From IMG/VR virus record IMGVR_UViG_3300037537_000966, positions 1-53,050 of that record: a stretch of 53,050 nucleotides of DNA, one strand, 5' to 3'. Positions 35,522-42,951 of this stretch are shown here, piece by piece. Both the position numbers and the translations under genes were made by a program. The notes below the pieces were generated by a model. It searched no databases. It was not told the DNA's origin and saw only the letters and a list, made by a program, of their open reading frames with translations. The stretch is from a virus. Every line of letters begins with the position of its first letter. Position 1 is the first letter of the stretch.

Positions 35522-36682
35522 ATGAGCGAACAAGGCAATATACAAGACGTTAATCAGTACATGGGGGCAGATACAGTAGATATAATTGTACCGGATATTC
35601 CCCTACCCCCAGAACCTGAAGAAAAAGCAGAAGAAATAGAAGATAAGGTTGATGGAGCTTTTAAATTTGCTTTTATAGGAGCTGGTCAAGGTGGATCTAG
35701 AATAGCGGAAACTTTTCACAAATTAGGCTATAGGAAAATAGGTATTCTCAATACGGCTGAGCAAGATATGAACAGTATCAATGTGGAAAACAAGCTTTGC
35801 ATAGGTACTGGAGGAGCTGGTAAAGATAGAGCCGTAGCTGAAAAATGTTTTAACGAAAGAAGAGACGATGTTTTAGATTTTATGCGTCGGTCTTTCGGCG
35901 ATGATGTAGACAGAGTATTTATTTGTGCTGGAGCCGGAGGAGGCTCGGGAGCGGGTACTTTAGTTCCTCTGGTTGAAACCTGTAGGGAGCTTCATGAGTC
36001 TATTGGTGCAGATAGTAAGAAGGTTGGCGTTATTCTGGCTCTGCCGAAATATTCAGAAGGTAGGAGGGTTAATGCTAACGCATATGAGACGCTCAAGGAT
36101 GCGTGTGACTTGGTCAAGAAAGGGATGATCTCTCCTTTGGTGATTATAGATAACGAAAAAACTAGCAAGATATACTCTAATGTGTCCGTAGCTAACTTTT
36201 GGCAGACAGCTAACATGAGTATGGCTGGAGTTTTTCACTTATTTAATATGACAGCCTCGAAAGACAGTTCGTATTCATCTTTCGATTCTAGTGACTATAA
36301 AGGTGTGCTTGATTCTGGTATCGTAGTTTTTGGAGCTACTCCGGTCCCGGATTGGAAAGACCCAATAAACATCTCCAGAGCAGTGAGGGGTATTGCTCAA
36401 AGCGGTAGTATGTCGGGAGGTATAGATATAGCTACCGCTAATACAGCGGGAGCTATTTTGATTGGAGGGAAAGAGGTTTTAGATAACATCCCCCAATCTA
36501 ATCTCGATCAAGCTTTCGATCAGCTTACTAGGATCCTCAGTTCGGGGAGTACAGTACACAGGGGTATATATAGCGGTGACAAAGAGACCCTTACCGTTTT
36601 TACCATCATTGGTGGAATATCTACCCCTCAGGAGAAGTTAGACGAGCTAATGAAGCTAGGAGATTTAGAGGAAACCCCTTAA
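35522..36682 (+). CDS. FtsZ/tubulin-like GTPase, 386 aa
   Basis: An acidic 45-residue N-terminal extension precedes FAFIGAGQGGSRIAETFHKL (T1 nucleotide loop, GAGQGG about residues 53-58). CIGTGGAGKDRAV and CAGAGGGSGAGT (about 136-147) match the tubulin signature G-box. SFDSSDYKGVLDSG can supply the acidic T7 residues needed for GTP hydrolysis. FtsZ/TubZ/PhuZ proteins polymerise into filaments; in jumbo phages PhuZ centres the phage nucleus. Here it is embedded between portal and capsid genes and lacks PhuZ-like surroundings, so a role in head positioning, DNA delivery or host-division interference is open. Confidence 0.85.
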   Translation: MSEQGNIQDVNQYMGADTVDIIVPDIPLPPEPEEKAEEIEDKVDGAFKFAFIGAGQGGSRIAETFHKLGYRKIGILNTAEQDMNSINVENKLCIGTGGAGKDRAVAEKCFNERRDDVLDFMRRSFGDDVDRVFICAGAGGGSGAGTLVPLVETCRELHESIGADSKKVGVILALPKYSEGRRVNANAYETLKDACDLVKKGMISPLVIIDNEKTSKIYSNVSVANFWQTANMSMAGVFHLFNMTASKDSSYSSFDSSDYKGVLDSGIVVFGATPVPDWKDPINISRAVRGIAQSGSMSGGIDIATANTAGAILIGGKEVLDNIPQSNLDQAFDQLTRILSSGSTVHRGIYSGDKETLTVFTIIGGISTPQEKLDELMKLGDLEETP

Positions 36683-36711
36683 AGAAAATATTTCTAAAAG
36701 TGGAAAAAACA

Positions 36712-36732
36712 ATGTAATTGAATGTATATAAT
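36712..36732 (+). promoter_or_regulatory. Late-type promoter for the 36747 gene
   Basis: ATGTAA (36712-36717), 9 nt, TATAAT (36727-36732), followed by AGGAG and ATG 36747. No -35 matching TTGACA. Confidence 0.55.
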
Positions 36733-36746
36733 AGGAGAAATTTAGA

Positions 36747-37349
36747 ATGGCAAATACAGATACAGCTTTTATTTTAAGCAAACACGGCAGCCCGATCACT
36801 CAACTTACCAGTGGTGCCGGGGCTGGTAAAATCAAATTCATCGTTGGGGGTGCGGTCAAATCGGCTTCGGATACAACTGCCGGTAAAGTAGGTCCGACAG
36901 GGATCGTTCTTCCTCTTCACGGAGCGAGCATAACAAGCTTCCCTGATCATGACTCTACGATGAGTCATACAGCTACTAACGTCATAGGTGATCCCGCAGA
37001 AGGTAACTATGCTTTGACTTCAGGTGATTTGTTTAAGGCTGACTCTGATTGGTCAGAAAAAAATGGTGGCGCACAAAAATTTGTTAACGCTGTACTTGAC
37101 TCAGCCTATAGAGGCTACACCTCGGGTGTTGCTCAATCTAGTGGGCTCAGCAGCATGACAGTTACAAGGGGAGACCTAAGTCTCTCAAATACTGCCGTCA
37201 ACGACGGCACGGGAGTTATTAATACTTATAGCAGAAGCTATACTGTAAACTTTAAATACTTTCAGTCTGGAACCATTAATGCTTCTGGATCTCTTGATCC
37301 TTCCAAGCCAGATATTGCGGATGATAATTCGGACGGTGCTCCGTTCTAA
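36747..37349 (+). CDS. Probable virion protein, 200 aa
   Basis: Good ribosome site (AGGAG), own promoter upstream and strong terminator downstream, so a high-level single-gene unit within the head module. The sequence is Gly/Ser/Thr-rich, beta-type, without Cys (MANTDTAFILSKHGSPITQL, SGAGAGKIKFIVGGAV). Likely a structural or decoration protein; no family recognised. Confidence 0.7.
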   Translation: MANTDTAFILSKHGSPITQLTSGAGAGKIKFIVGGAVKSASDTTAGKVGPTGIVLPLHGASITSFPDHDSTMSHTATNVIGDPAEGNYALTSGDLFKADSDWSEKNGGAQKFVNAVLDSAYRGYTSGVAQSSGLSSMTVTRGDLSLSNTAVNDGTGVINTYSRSYTVNFKYFQSGTINASGSLDPSKPDIADDNSDGAPF

Positions 37350-37376
37350 TTGTAGAAACTGCTTTTTCCTATTTTA

Positions 37377-37406
37377 AACCCCCCATGTTTGTGGGGGTTT
37401 TTTTTA
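37377..37406 (+). terminator. Intrinsic terminator
   Basis: AACCCCC (37377-37383) pairs with GGGGGTT (37393-37399), followed by a T run. Confidence 0.85.
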
Positions 37407-37433
37407 TTTTTTTTATAAGTTTTTTAAAAATAA

Positions 37434-37443
37434 GTGTATAAAC
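37434..37443 (+). promoter_or_regulatory. GTGTA late-type motif
   Basis: AAGTGTATAAAC 15 nt upstream of ATG 37458. Confidence 0.4.
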
Positions 37444-37457
37444 TTTTAGGCAACTTG

Positions 37458-37928
37458 ATGCAATTTAATTTTAAGATGAAATCTTTAGATCTAGACTATG
37501 CCATAGGAGCAAAACCGACACTAACTTCTAGTATAGAAAGAACCTTAAAAAGGGACGACTTAGCTATAGAATTTTCAAACAAAGTTCAAGAGATACTCCT
37601 CGGCAAAATTACCTCTCATAATTTAACTAATGATGTTGAGGTAAGTCTAGATCAAGTTACTAAGATTTTCAAAGATAGTTTTGCGAGCTTCCTTAGACCA
37701 AGCTTTGCTTTAGCTGACGTAAACATATTTCTCAATATGGCTACAGCAGGAAATGTTGATATGGGCGATCACTTTGAGCCCTCAATAGAGGAAATAAAAG
37801 AGGCAGAAAGAGAAACTAAGGGGTACGGTCTAGAGAATTATTACTTTAGGAACGTAGATGATCTATATCTACAAACTGATGAAGAGATGAAAGCTGAAGC
37901 TGACACTTGGCTAGCAAGTGTAACGTAA
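37458..37928 (+). CDS. Hypothetical protein of the head module, 156 aa
   Basis: ATG 37458 (MQFNFKMKSLDLDYAIGA) chosen; an in-frame GTG at 37434 belongs to the promoter-like motif. Acidic, helical, with EEIKEAERETKGYGLENYYF and a C-terminal TDEEMKAEADTWLASVT. No family recognised. Position suggests a head or neck assembly protein. Confidence 0.65.
   Translation: MQFNFKMKSLDLDYAIGAKPTLTSSIERTLKRDDLAIEFSNKVQEILLGKITSHNLTNDVEVSLDQVTKIFKDSFASFLRPSFALADVNIFLNMATAGNVDMGDHFEPSIEEIKEAERETKGYGLENYYFRNVDDLYLQTDEEMKAEADTWLASVT
37918..37923 (+). promoter_or_regulatory. GTGTAA late-type motif
   Basis: AAGTGTAACG overlapping the end of the preceding gene, 16 nt before ATG 37940. Confidence 0.4.
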
Positions 37929-37939
37929 GGAATAAAAAA

Positions 37940-38230
37940 ATGGCAAGATCATTATCAACACCCACTCAAGGACAAGCACCCGTTGGCAACACAGCCAGCA
38001 AAACAGGAGCAGGCGTAGTAGTAGCAGCCGTTACTGGCGGTACTATTGTCATAACAGACATACTCGCTTCTGCTGCAACAACGATAAGCACATTAACAGG
38101 GGGAGGCGGAACTATTCTAGCTTACATGCCCGCTGGTGCAAGCAATTTTACCTCTGGTCTTCCTGTCGCTACTAGTGCAGGCGTTTTTAGCTCAGCCGGA
38201 AATGTTACTATAAATTATTATGTCAAGTAA
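37940..38230 (+). CDS. Probable small virion protein, 96 aa
   Basis: ATG 37940 with AAGGA upstream. Gly/Ala/Thr-rich with a hydrophobic beta pattern (GAGVVVAAVTGGTIVITDIL, TISTLTGGGGTILAYMPAG), ending NVTINYYVK. Looks like a compact beta protein, such as a head decoration or fibre-tip protein. Overlaps the protease-scaffold gene by 11 nt. Confidence 0.65.
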   Translation: MARSLSTPTQGQAPVGNTASKTGAGVVVAAVTGGTIVITDILASAATTISTLTGGGGTILAYMPAGASNFTSGLPVATSAGVFSSAGNVTINYYVK

Positions 38231-39725
38231 AATGAAATATACTACAATTTTCAGCTCTAACGTAAAGCCTGTAGTTTCAGAAGAGAGGGATAAATATCTA
38301 GCTTTAGCATCAGCTATAGAAGTTGCTCAATTCGTACCAGACATAGATACCGACAAACAAGTTGATTTATTGCCAATAGCTTTTAATGCTTTTGTTGCTA
38401 ATAGGGTAAATAGGAATGGCGATGTTGTAGATACGGAAACAGCGCTTGCCTTCTATAAAGATTTTAAAAATAAGCCTATTAATGTTGAGCATAATAGAGA
38501 CAGGGTGATTGGGACTATTTTGACTGCTGGATTTTCTGAATTCGGTACAGACAAAGCTCTCACAGAAGAGGAAGTAGTAGATCTAGAAGGTCCATTCAAT
38601 GTAACCTTGGGGGGAGTCATTTGGAAAGTAGTAAATGAAAGACTAGCTAGCCTAATAGAAGACTCAGCTGATCCTAGTAGCGAAGACTATATGAAGATTA
38701 GCGCTAGCTGGGAGTTAGGTTTTGCTGATTTTAATTTGGTGCTTTTAGAGGGAAATGATAAGAACATAGAAGATGGGACTATTATCGATAGCGAAATCGA
38801 AATTAAAGCCCTAGAGGGGAATTTAAAAGCAATGGGGGGAGAAGGCAAAACCAAAGATGGAAAATTTATATACAGAAAAGTGGTTGGCACAGTTGTTCCT
38901 TTGGGTATAGGACTAACAGAGACCCCTGCTGCAGATGTTAAAGGCATATCTACCGACAGCACTGCAGAATTAGAAGATCTACAGAGCAAATTATCTGTAG
39001 AGGAAAAAGAAGACAATTTTGCTGAAGTTGATAAAACTTCACAAACACAAGAAAATAATGTAATAATCCAAAACGAGGAAAAAATTATGAAAATAGAAAG
39101 TATTAAAGACATAACTAACGAGTCTTTGAAGGAGCTTTCCGCCTCGGCTGTCTCTGATTTTATCGAATCAGAACTCAAGGAAGCTTCCGAGAGATTCTCA
39201 GCCGAAAAAATCAAGGTGGAGGCGAGTCTCAAAGAAGCGCAGGAGAATATCGCCGCTGTTACTGCAGAGGCCGATAAGATCAGGGTAGAACTGGATTCTG
39301 TCACAGACAAAATGACTAGTCTTGAAGCTGAAAAAGCAGAAATGAAAGCTGAAGAGTTATTCAATCAAAGAATGGCATCTTTAGACGAGAACTTTGCTTT
39401 AGAAGATGAAGACCGTCATGTATTGGCTGAGCAGGTCAAGTCTCTTGATGAAGAGGGATGGGAGTCCTTCTCGAAGAGAATGGACGTTCTACTTAGAGAC
39501 AAGTCAAGAGAAGTCTTGGCAAAGCAAGAAGAAGAGAAGAAGACTACTGAGGTTGAGGCAAAACCTGAAGAGTCCAAAGCTTCTGATAGTGTCGTTGAAG
39601 ACGCCATTGACAGAGGTGAGGAGGAATCAGAGGTTGTGCCTACTTCCACGCAGGCTTCCGAAAGTTCTACTTACGATAAATATAAAAGCGCTTTTAGCGT
39701 AGAACAATTTGATATTAAATATTAA
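38220..39725 (+). CDS. Prohead protease fused to scaffold, 501 aa
   Basis: The N-terminal third has KNKPINVEHNRDRVIGTILT (catalytic His about 91) and YMKISASWELGFADF (catalytic Ser about 161), the His/Ser layout of herpesvirus-type/T4 gp21-like prohead proteases. From about residue 285 it is an acidic coiled coil (EASERFSAEKIKVEASLKEA; AEADKIRVELDSVTDKMTSL), i.e. a scaffold. An internal ATG (MKIESIKDITNES, near 39087) could express the scaffold alone. The protein guides capsid assembly and then cleaves itself and other head proteins. Confidence 0.8.
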   Translation: MSSKMKYTTIFSSNVKPVVSEERDKYLALASAIEVAQFVPDIDTDKQVDLLPIAFNAFVANRVNRNGDVVDTETALAFYKDFKNKPINVEHNRDRVIGTILTAGFSEFGTDKALTEEEVVDLEGPFNVTLGGVIWKVVNERLASLIEDSADPSSEDYMKISASWELGFADFNLVLLEGNDKNIEDGTIIDSEIEIKALEGNLKAMGGEGKTKDGKFIYRKVVGTVVPLGIGLTETPAADVKGISTDSTAELEDLQSKLSVEEKEDNFAEVDKTSQTQENNVIIQNEEKIMKIESIKDITNESLKELSASAVSDFIESELKEASERFSAEKIKVEASLKEAQENIAAVTAEADKIRVELDSVTDKMTSLEAEKAEMKAEELFNQRMASLDENFALEDEDRHVLAEQVKSLDEEGWESFSKRMDVLLRDKSREVLAKQEEEKKTTEVEAKPEESKASDSVVEDAIDRGEEESEVVPTSTQASESSTYDKYKSAFSVEQFDIKY

Positions 39726-39746
39726 TATTTTAGGAGATAATAAATT

Positions 39747-40388
39747 ATGGCAACGTTTGTAAAAAACACACAACGGCTGAAGCCTTTTAGGCAACACGCT
39801 GAGACAGACGTCGTTAACCTTTTCAGTCTGAAAGACGATGACGGAGACGTCGTAGCTTCTTATGCTGACCTTAAAGCCGATGGCGGTAAGGTCAATAAGG
39901 GGCTCGTTGTTTCTGTTAAGAATGGCTGGAAAAACACTGACGACCCTGTAAATAAAACTGGTATCGGCAACCCCGGTGCTACGTTTTCAAACACGGTATC
40001 ATTCCGTTACGGCGCAGCTGCAACAGTGGAACCTTGTGCTTCTGGATCTCAACCTCTCGGTTTAACCATTTGGGACGTCGCTGAAGTCGACGAAAATGGT
40101 GAGAAGTTGATTTACCATCCGCGCAAGGCCGCTGAGATGCAGGCTGTGGTTAGTGGTCAGGCAGTTCCTGTCTTGACCAAGGGTATTGTTCTCTATAGTG
40201 GGAATCTGACTAGCGGTGGCGCTGATGGCGTTTCGGCTGGTGCTAAGGTTTACGCTGACATGCTTCGTCAGGGTGATCTGAGTTCCTCTGCTACAGAGAG
40301 TACTGGCGGAGCAAGCCAAATTCAAGTAGGCACTGCTCTCGGGGCTACTGATGCTGATGGTTTCATTCTGTTGAAGCTTGACCTCTAA
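39747..40388 (+). CDS. Probable head decoration/virion protein, 213 aa
   Basis: Between protease-scaffold and major capsid genes, with AGGAG ribosome site. Beta-rich, Gly/Ala/Val-rich: GKVNKGLVVSVKNGW, TVSFRYGAAATVEPCASG, VPVLTKGIVLYSGNL. This location and composition fit a capsid decoration protein; no family recognised. Confidence 0.65.
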   Translation: MATFVKNTQRLKPFRQHAETDVVNLFSLKDDDGDVVASYADLKADGGKVNKGLVVSVKNGWKNTDDPVNKTGIGNPGATFSNTVSFRYGAAATVEPCASGSQPLGLTIWDVAEVDENGEKLIYHPRKAAEMQAVVSGQAVPVLTKGIVLYSGNLTSGGADGVSAGAKVYADMLRQGDLSSSATESTGGASQIQVGTALGATDADGFILLKLDL

Positions 40389-40413
40389 GATTTAAGAAAG
40401 GAAATTTAAGAAA

Positions 40414-41583
40414 ATGAGACTTAAGTTAAAAAACACCCCAGAACAAGTGGAACTCATCAAAGCGATGGGTAACAAAAATCAGCTTGTTGCACGCGAAGCC
40501 TCAGAAGCTTTTGCAGCTTTTCTAGGCCCTGTGGTTCAGAAAGTTTTGCAGCAGGCCGCTACGGCCGGAGCCATCTACACGGATGCTCCATTTAATCAAG
40601 ACGAAGGAGCTAGCTATCCTCTAGACTTGTACTATAATGAAACCAATGATGGTTACGTTAGTGTATGGTCACAGAACGTCGCAGGTGGTCTTCCGACCTC
40701 TCAAGACGTCTCTGCGATTCAAGAGTTGAAGATCGCTACTTATCGTTTGGATACAGCCGTTTCGATCACCAAGAAATACGCCAGACAGGCTAGACTCGAC
40801 GTAGTCAGTAAGCTTATCGAGCGTATGGCTCAGGAAGTACTACTCAAGCAGGAAAGAAATGCTTGGGCAGTGGCTCTTTACGCATTGGCTAATGCGAGCA
40901 CAAGTCATGTGACTGCTAGTTCCGTTGGAATTACGTCCTTGGCTGCTGGTTCGCACGTTATCCCTGCGTACAACACTAATAGGTTCCAGCTCGCTGACCT
41001 TAACAAGTTGATGACTCTTAATAAGAGAATTAATCAGTCTTGGGCAGCTGGTACAGCCGATGCCCCTTTCAGTGCAGGGATTACTGACTTGTATGTCAGC
41101 CCTGAGATCAAGGAGCAGATTCGCGCTTTTGCTTATCAACCGATGAACACAAAGGGCGCAGGTCAGGCAACCCCGAGAACTGACGTTCCGCTTCCGGATA
41201 ATATTCGTACCGACATCTTTAACTCTGCTGGTATGCAGGAGATTTATGGTGTGAATGTTGTGGAGCTTAACGAACTTGGTATTGGACAGAAGTACAACAC
41301 CTTGTTTGACGAGTTTGATAGCGGAAATATTGCTCCTCATGCTTCTACTGCTGGCGAGGCTATTGCTTTCGCTGGTGCGACTCATGAGCTGTGTGTCGGT
41401 CTCGATAACAGTAAGGGTGCGTTTGTTCGTGCCATTTCTGTTGACGCAGACACAGGCGATACCTTTACAACTGCCCCTGATGATCAGTTTACTCAGAGAA
41501 ATGAGAGAATTGGTTTCTATGGTTCGTTGGAAGAGGGAAGAGTTTGTATTGACTCCAGAGCAGTCGTTGGTTTGACAGTTTAG
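40414..41583 (+). CDS. Major capsid protein, HK97-fold type, 389 aa
   Basis: The N-terminal part is helical (EQVELIKAMGNKNQLVAREA), then ITKKYARQARLDVVSKLIER and QERNAWAVALYALANAS form the spine helix region. NSAGMQEIYGVNVVELNEL lies in the C-terminal axial domain, as does NERIGFYGSLEEGRVCIDSR. Length, position after the protease-scaffold and an adjacent strong terminator all fit. Assembles the icosahedral shell. Confidence 0.85.
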   Translation: MRLKLKNTPEQVELIKAMGNKNQLVAREASEAFAAFLGPVVQKVLQQAATAGAIYTDAPFNQDEGASYPLDLYYNETNDGYVSVWSQNVAGGLPTSQDVSAIQELKIATYRLDTAVSITKKYARQARLDVVSKLIERMAQEVLLKQERNAWAVALYALANASTSHVTASSVGITSLAAGSHVIPAYNTNRFQLADLNKLMTLNKRINQSWAAGTADAPFSAGITDLYVSPEIKEQIRAFAYQPMNTKGAGQATPRTDVPLPDNIRTDIFNSAGMQEIYGVNVVELNELGIGQKYNTLFDEFDSGNIAPHASTAGEAIAFAGATHELCVGLDNSKGAFVRAISVDADTGDTFTTAPDDQFTQRNERIGFYGSLEEGRVCIDSRAVVGLTV

Positions 41584-41606
41584 TAAACCAGAGATTATGT
41601 ATATCG

Positions 41607-41635
41607 AAGCCCCCTTTTCGGAGGGGGCTTTTTTT
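41607..41635 (+). terminator. Intrinsic terminator after the major capsid gene
   Basis: AAGCCCCC (41607-41614) pairs with GGGGGCTT (41623-41630), then TTTTT. Confidence 0.9.
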
Positions 41636-41656
41636 ATTCTTTTGTTGGGGTGTTTT

Positions 41657-41675
41657 GTGTAAAAGTATGTATAAC
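41657..41675 (+). promoter_or_regulatory. Late-type promoter for the 41693 gene
   Basis: GTGTAA (41657-41662), 7 nt, TATAAC (41670-41675), then GGAG and ATG. Confidence 0.5.
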
Positions 41676-41692
41676 GGAGAAAGGATAAAGTT

Positions 41693-42109
41693 ATGGCTGC
41701 AAAGAAAAAAACAACGACTAAGCGTAAGAATACGCCCACAACGAAGACAGAGAGTAAGGCGAAAGTAAGAGTAAAAGATATGACTCAGACTCACGCAATG
41801 GAGGAAAAGGAATCTTTTCAAAAGACTACTTTAGACCAAATTTGGGGTGATACGGGATTTTCTAAGTATGGTACTCAAGACGAGCAAGAATATCTATTGA
41901 GCATCAAAGGCATGAATAGAAGCGACCTTCATTCTCATGCGGTTAAATTTGGCATCTTGCCAGTTGATAATAGAGAGCTTTTGACAACGAGACTTCTTAG
42001 GGAATTTAAAAAATTTCTTTTAGCTTATAAAAAACCATCAAAGTCTCAAGTGAAAGAAGGTAAAAAGACATCTAAGAAAGCTACCTCTATTCTAGCTGAA
42101 GGTAGATAA
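41693..42109 (+). CDS. Basic protein with SAP-like C-terminal segment, 138 aa
   Basis: The N-terminal 30 residues are Lys/Thr-rich and disordered (MAAKKKTTTKRKNTPTTKTE). The segment GMNRSDLHSHAVKFGILPVD followed by TTRLLREFKKFL resembles the helix-turn-helix SAP-type fold, and the tail is basic again. DNA or head binding is likely; a head-completion role is possible by position. Ribosome site GGAGAAAGG upstream. Confidence 0.65.
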   Translation: MAAKKKTTTKRKNTPTTKTESKAKVRVKDMTQTHAMEEKESFQKTTLDQIWGDTGFSKYGTQDEQEYLLSIKGMNRSDLHSHAVKFGILPVDNRELLTTRLLREFKKFLLAYKKPSKSQVKEGKKTSKKATSILAEGR

Positions 42110-42110
42110 G

Positions 42111-42116
42111 GTGTAA
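42111..42116 (+). promoter_or_regulatory. GTGTAA late-type motif
   Basis: AGGTGTAATTATGT just after the preceding stop, 10 nt before ATG 42127. Confidence 0.45.
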
Positions 42117-42126
42117 TTATGTCTGT

Positions 42127-42951
42127 ATGTCTCATACTATTAAGACAGGACAGTTAGACCTTGGTGGCTTAAAAACTTATTTTTCTACTAATCTCTCCGG
42201 TAGTGCTGAAAACACTTCCGGTTTTCTCACTTATTCGAACCCTTCTTCGTTTTCAACAAACGCGTATGTAACTGGTATAAGCGGAGACATATCCGGTTAT
42301 ATTGATTCTGTAAGCGGAGACATATCTTCTAATCTTGGCCAATCTGGTGTCGATTTGAGTGGCTACACCACCTCTATTCGTGCAGAATTAAAATCTGATA
42401 TAGATTTTGTAAGTGGCAAAAATACAGAGTTAAGTGGGAAATATTCTGGGACTAAACTACTTTCTCAAGATAATGCTGCTGACATAGATTCTCTGAGTGG
42501 TGATTTAATTACGACAGGTCAGACTCTTTTATCTTGGGTAACGGGAGCAAGTGGGGCAGGAGTTAGCGGGTTTGTTACTGGTTTGATGAATGAAACCAGT
42601 GGTGTTCTAGACCAAAAGGTAACGAACTTAGATGTTAACTTAAGAAGTCATGTATTATCGGACTATTTATCGAAAAGAGACTCAGGTGGCACCGCAGGTG
42701 TATCAGGGGAAGTCTCTTTCCTTAAGAAAGCTAATTTTAAGAGAGGTGTAGAACTTGAAAGAGTAGCTGCTCATGATGAGATATCAACATACCAAAGCGG
42801 GACTAGTGTCTATTCTCTAGTTAGTGGTCACACTGAAGCAGGCGCAGCTCATCAAGTTATGACCAGCTTTTTGAGATTTCCTCATTCTGGGGATAGTGCT
42901 CAACAAAATGTAATAGTGGGTTCATTTATGTATAGTGGGAGTATATCGTAA
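42127..42951 (+). CDS. Fibre-like virion protein, 274 aa, paralogue of the 32505 product
   Basis: Begins MSHTIKTGQLDLGGLKTYFS and shares the TGQ(I/L)D ... NTSGFxxYSNP N-terminus with 32505-33629. The rest is Ser/Gly-rich with repeated SGDIS and SGxxSGY units. The end (VIVGSFMYSGSIS) overlaps the next start by 1 nt. Probable fibre or adaptor protein. Confidence 0.65.
   Translation: MSHTIKTGQLDLGGLKTYFSTNLSGSAENTSGFLTYSNPSSFSTNAYVTGISGDISGYIDSVSGDISSNLGQSGVDLSGYTTSIRAELKSDIDFVSGKNTELSGKYSGTKLLSQDNAADIDSLSGDLITTGQTLLSWVTGASGAGVSGFVTGLMNETSGVLDQKVTNLDVNLRSHVLSDYLSKRDSGGTAGVSGEVSFLKKANFKRGVELERVAAHDEISTYQSGTSVYSLVSGHTEAGAAHQVMTSFLRFPHSGDSAQQNVIVGSFMYSGSIS

Noticed and set aside
35522-36682. Jumbo-phage PhuZ of a nucleus-forming phage
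   Set aside because: Although tubulin-like, it sits in the head module, carries a different N-terminal extension and no nucleus-shell (chimallin) candidate is seen.
40840-41739. 299-aa - strand ORF opposite the major capsid g gene
   Set aside because: Antisense to the capsid gene and crosses its terminator and the next promoter.
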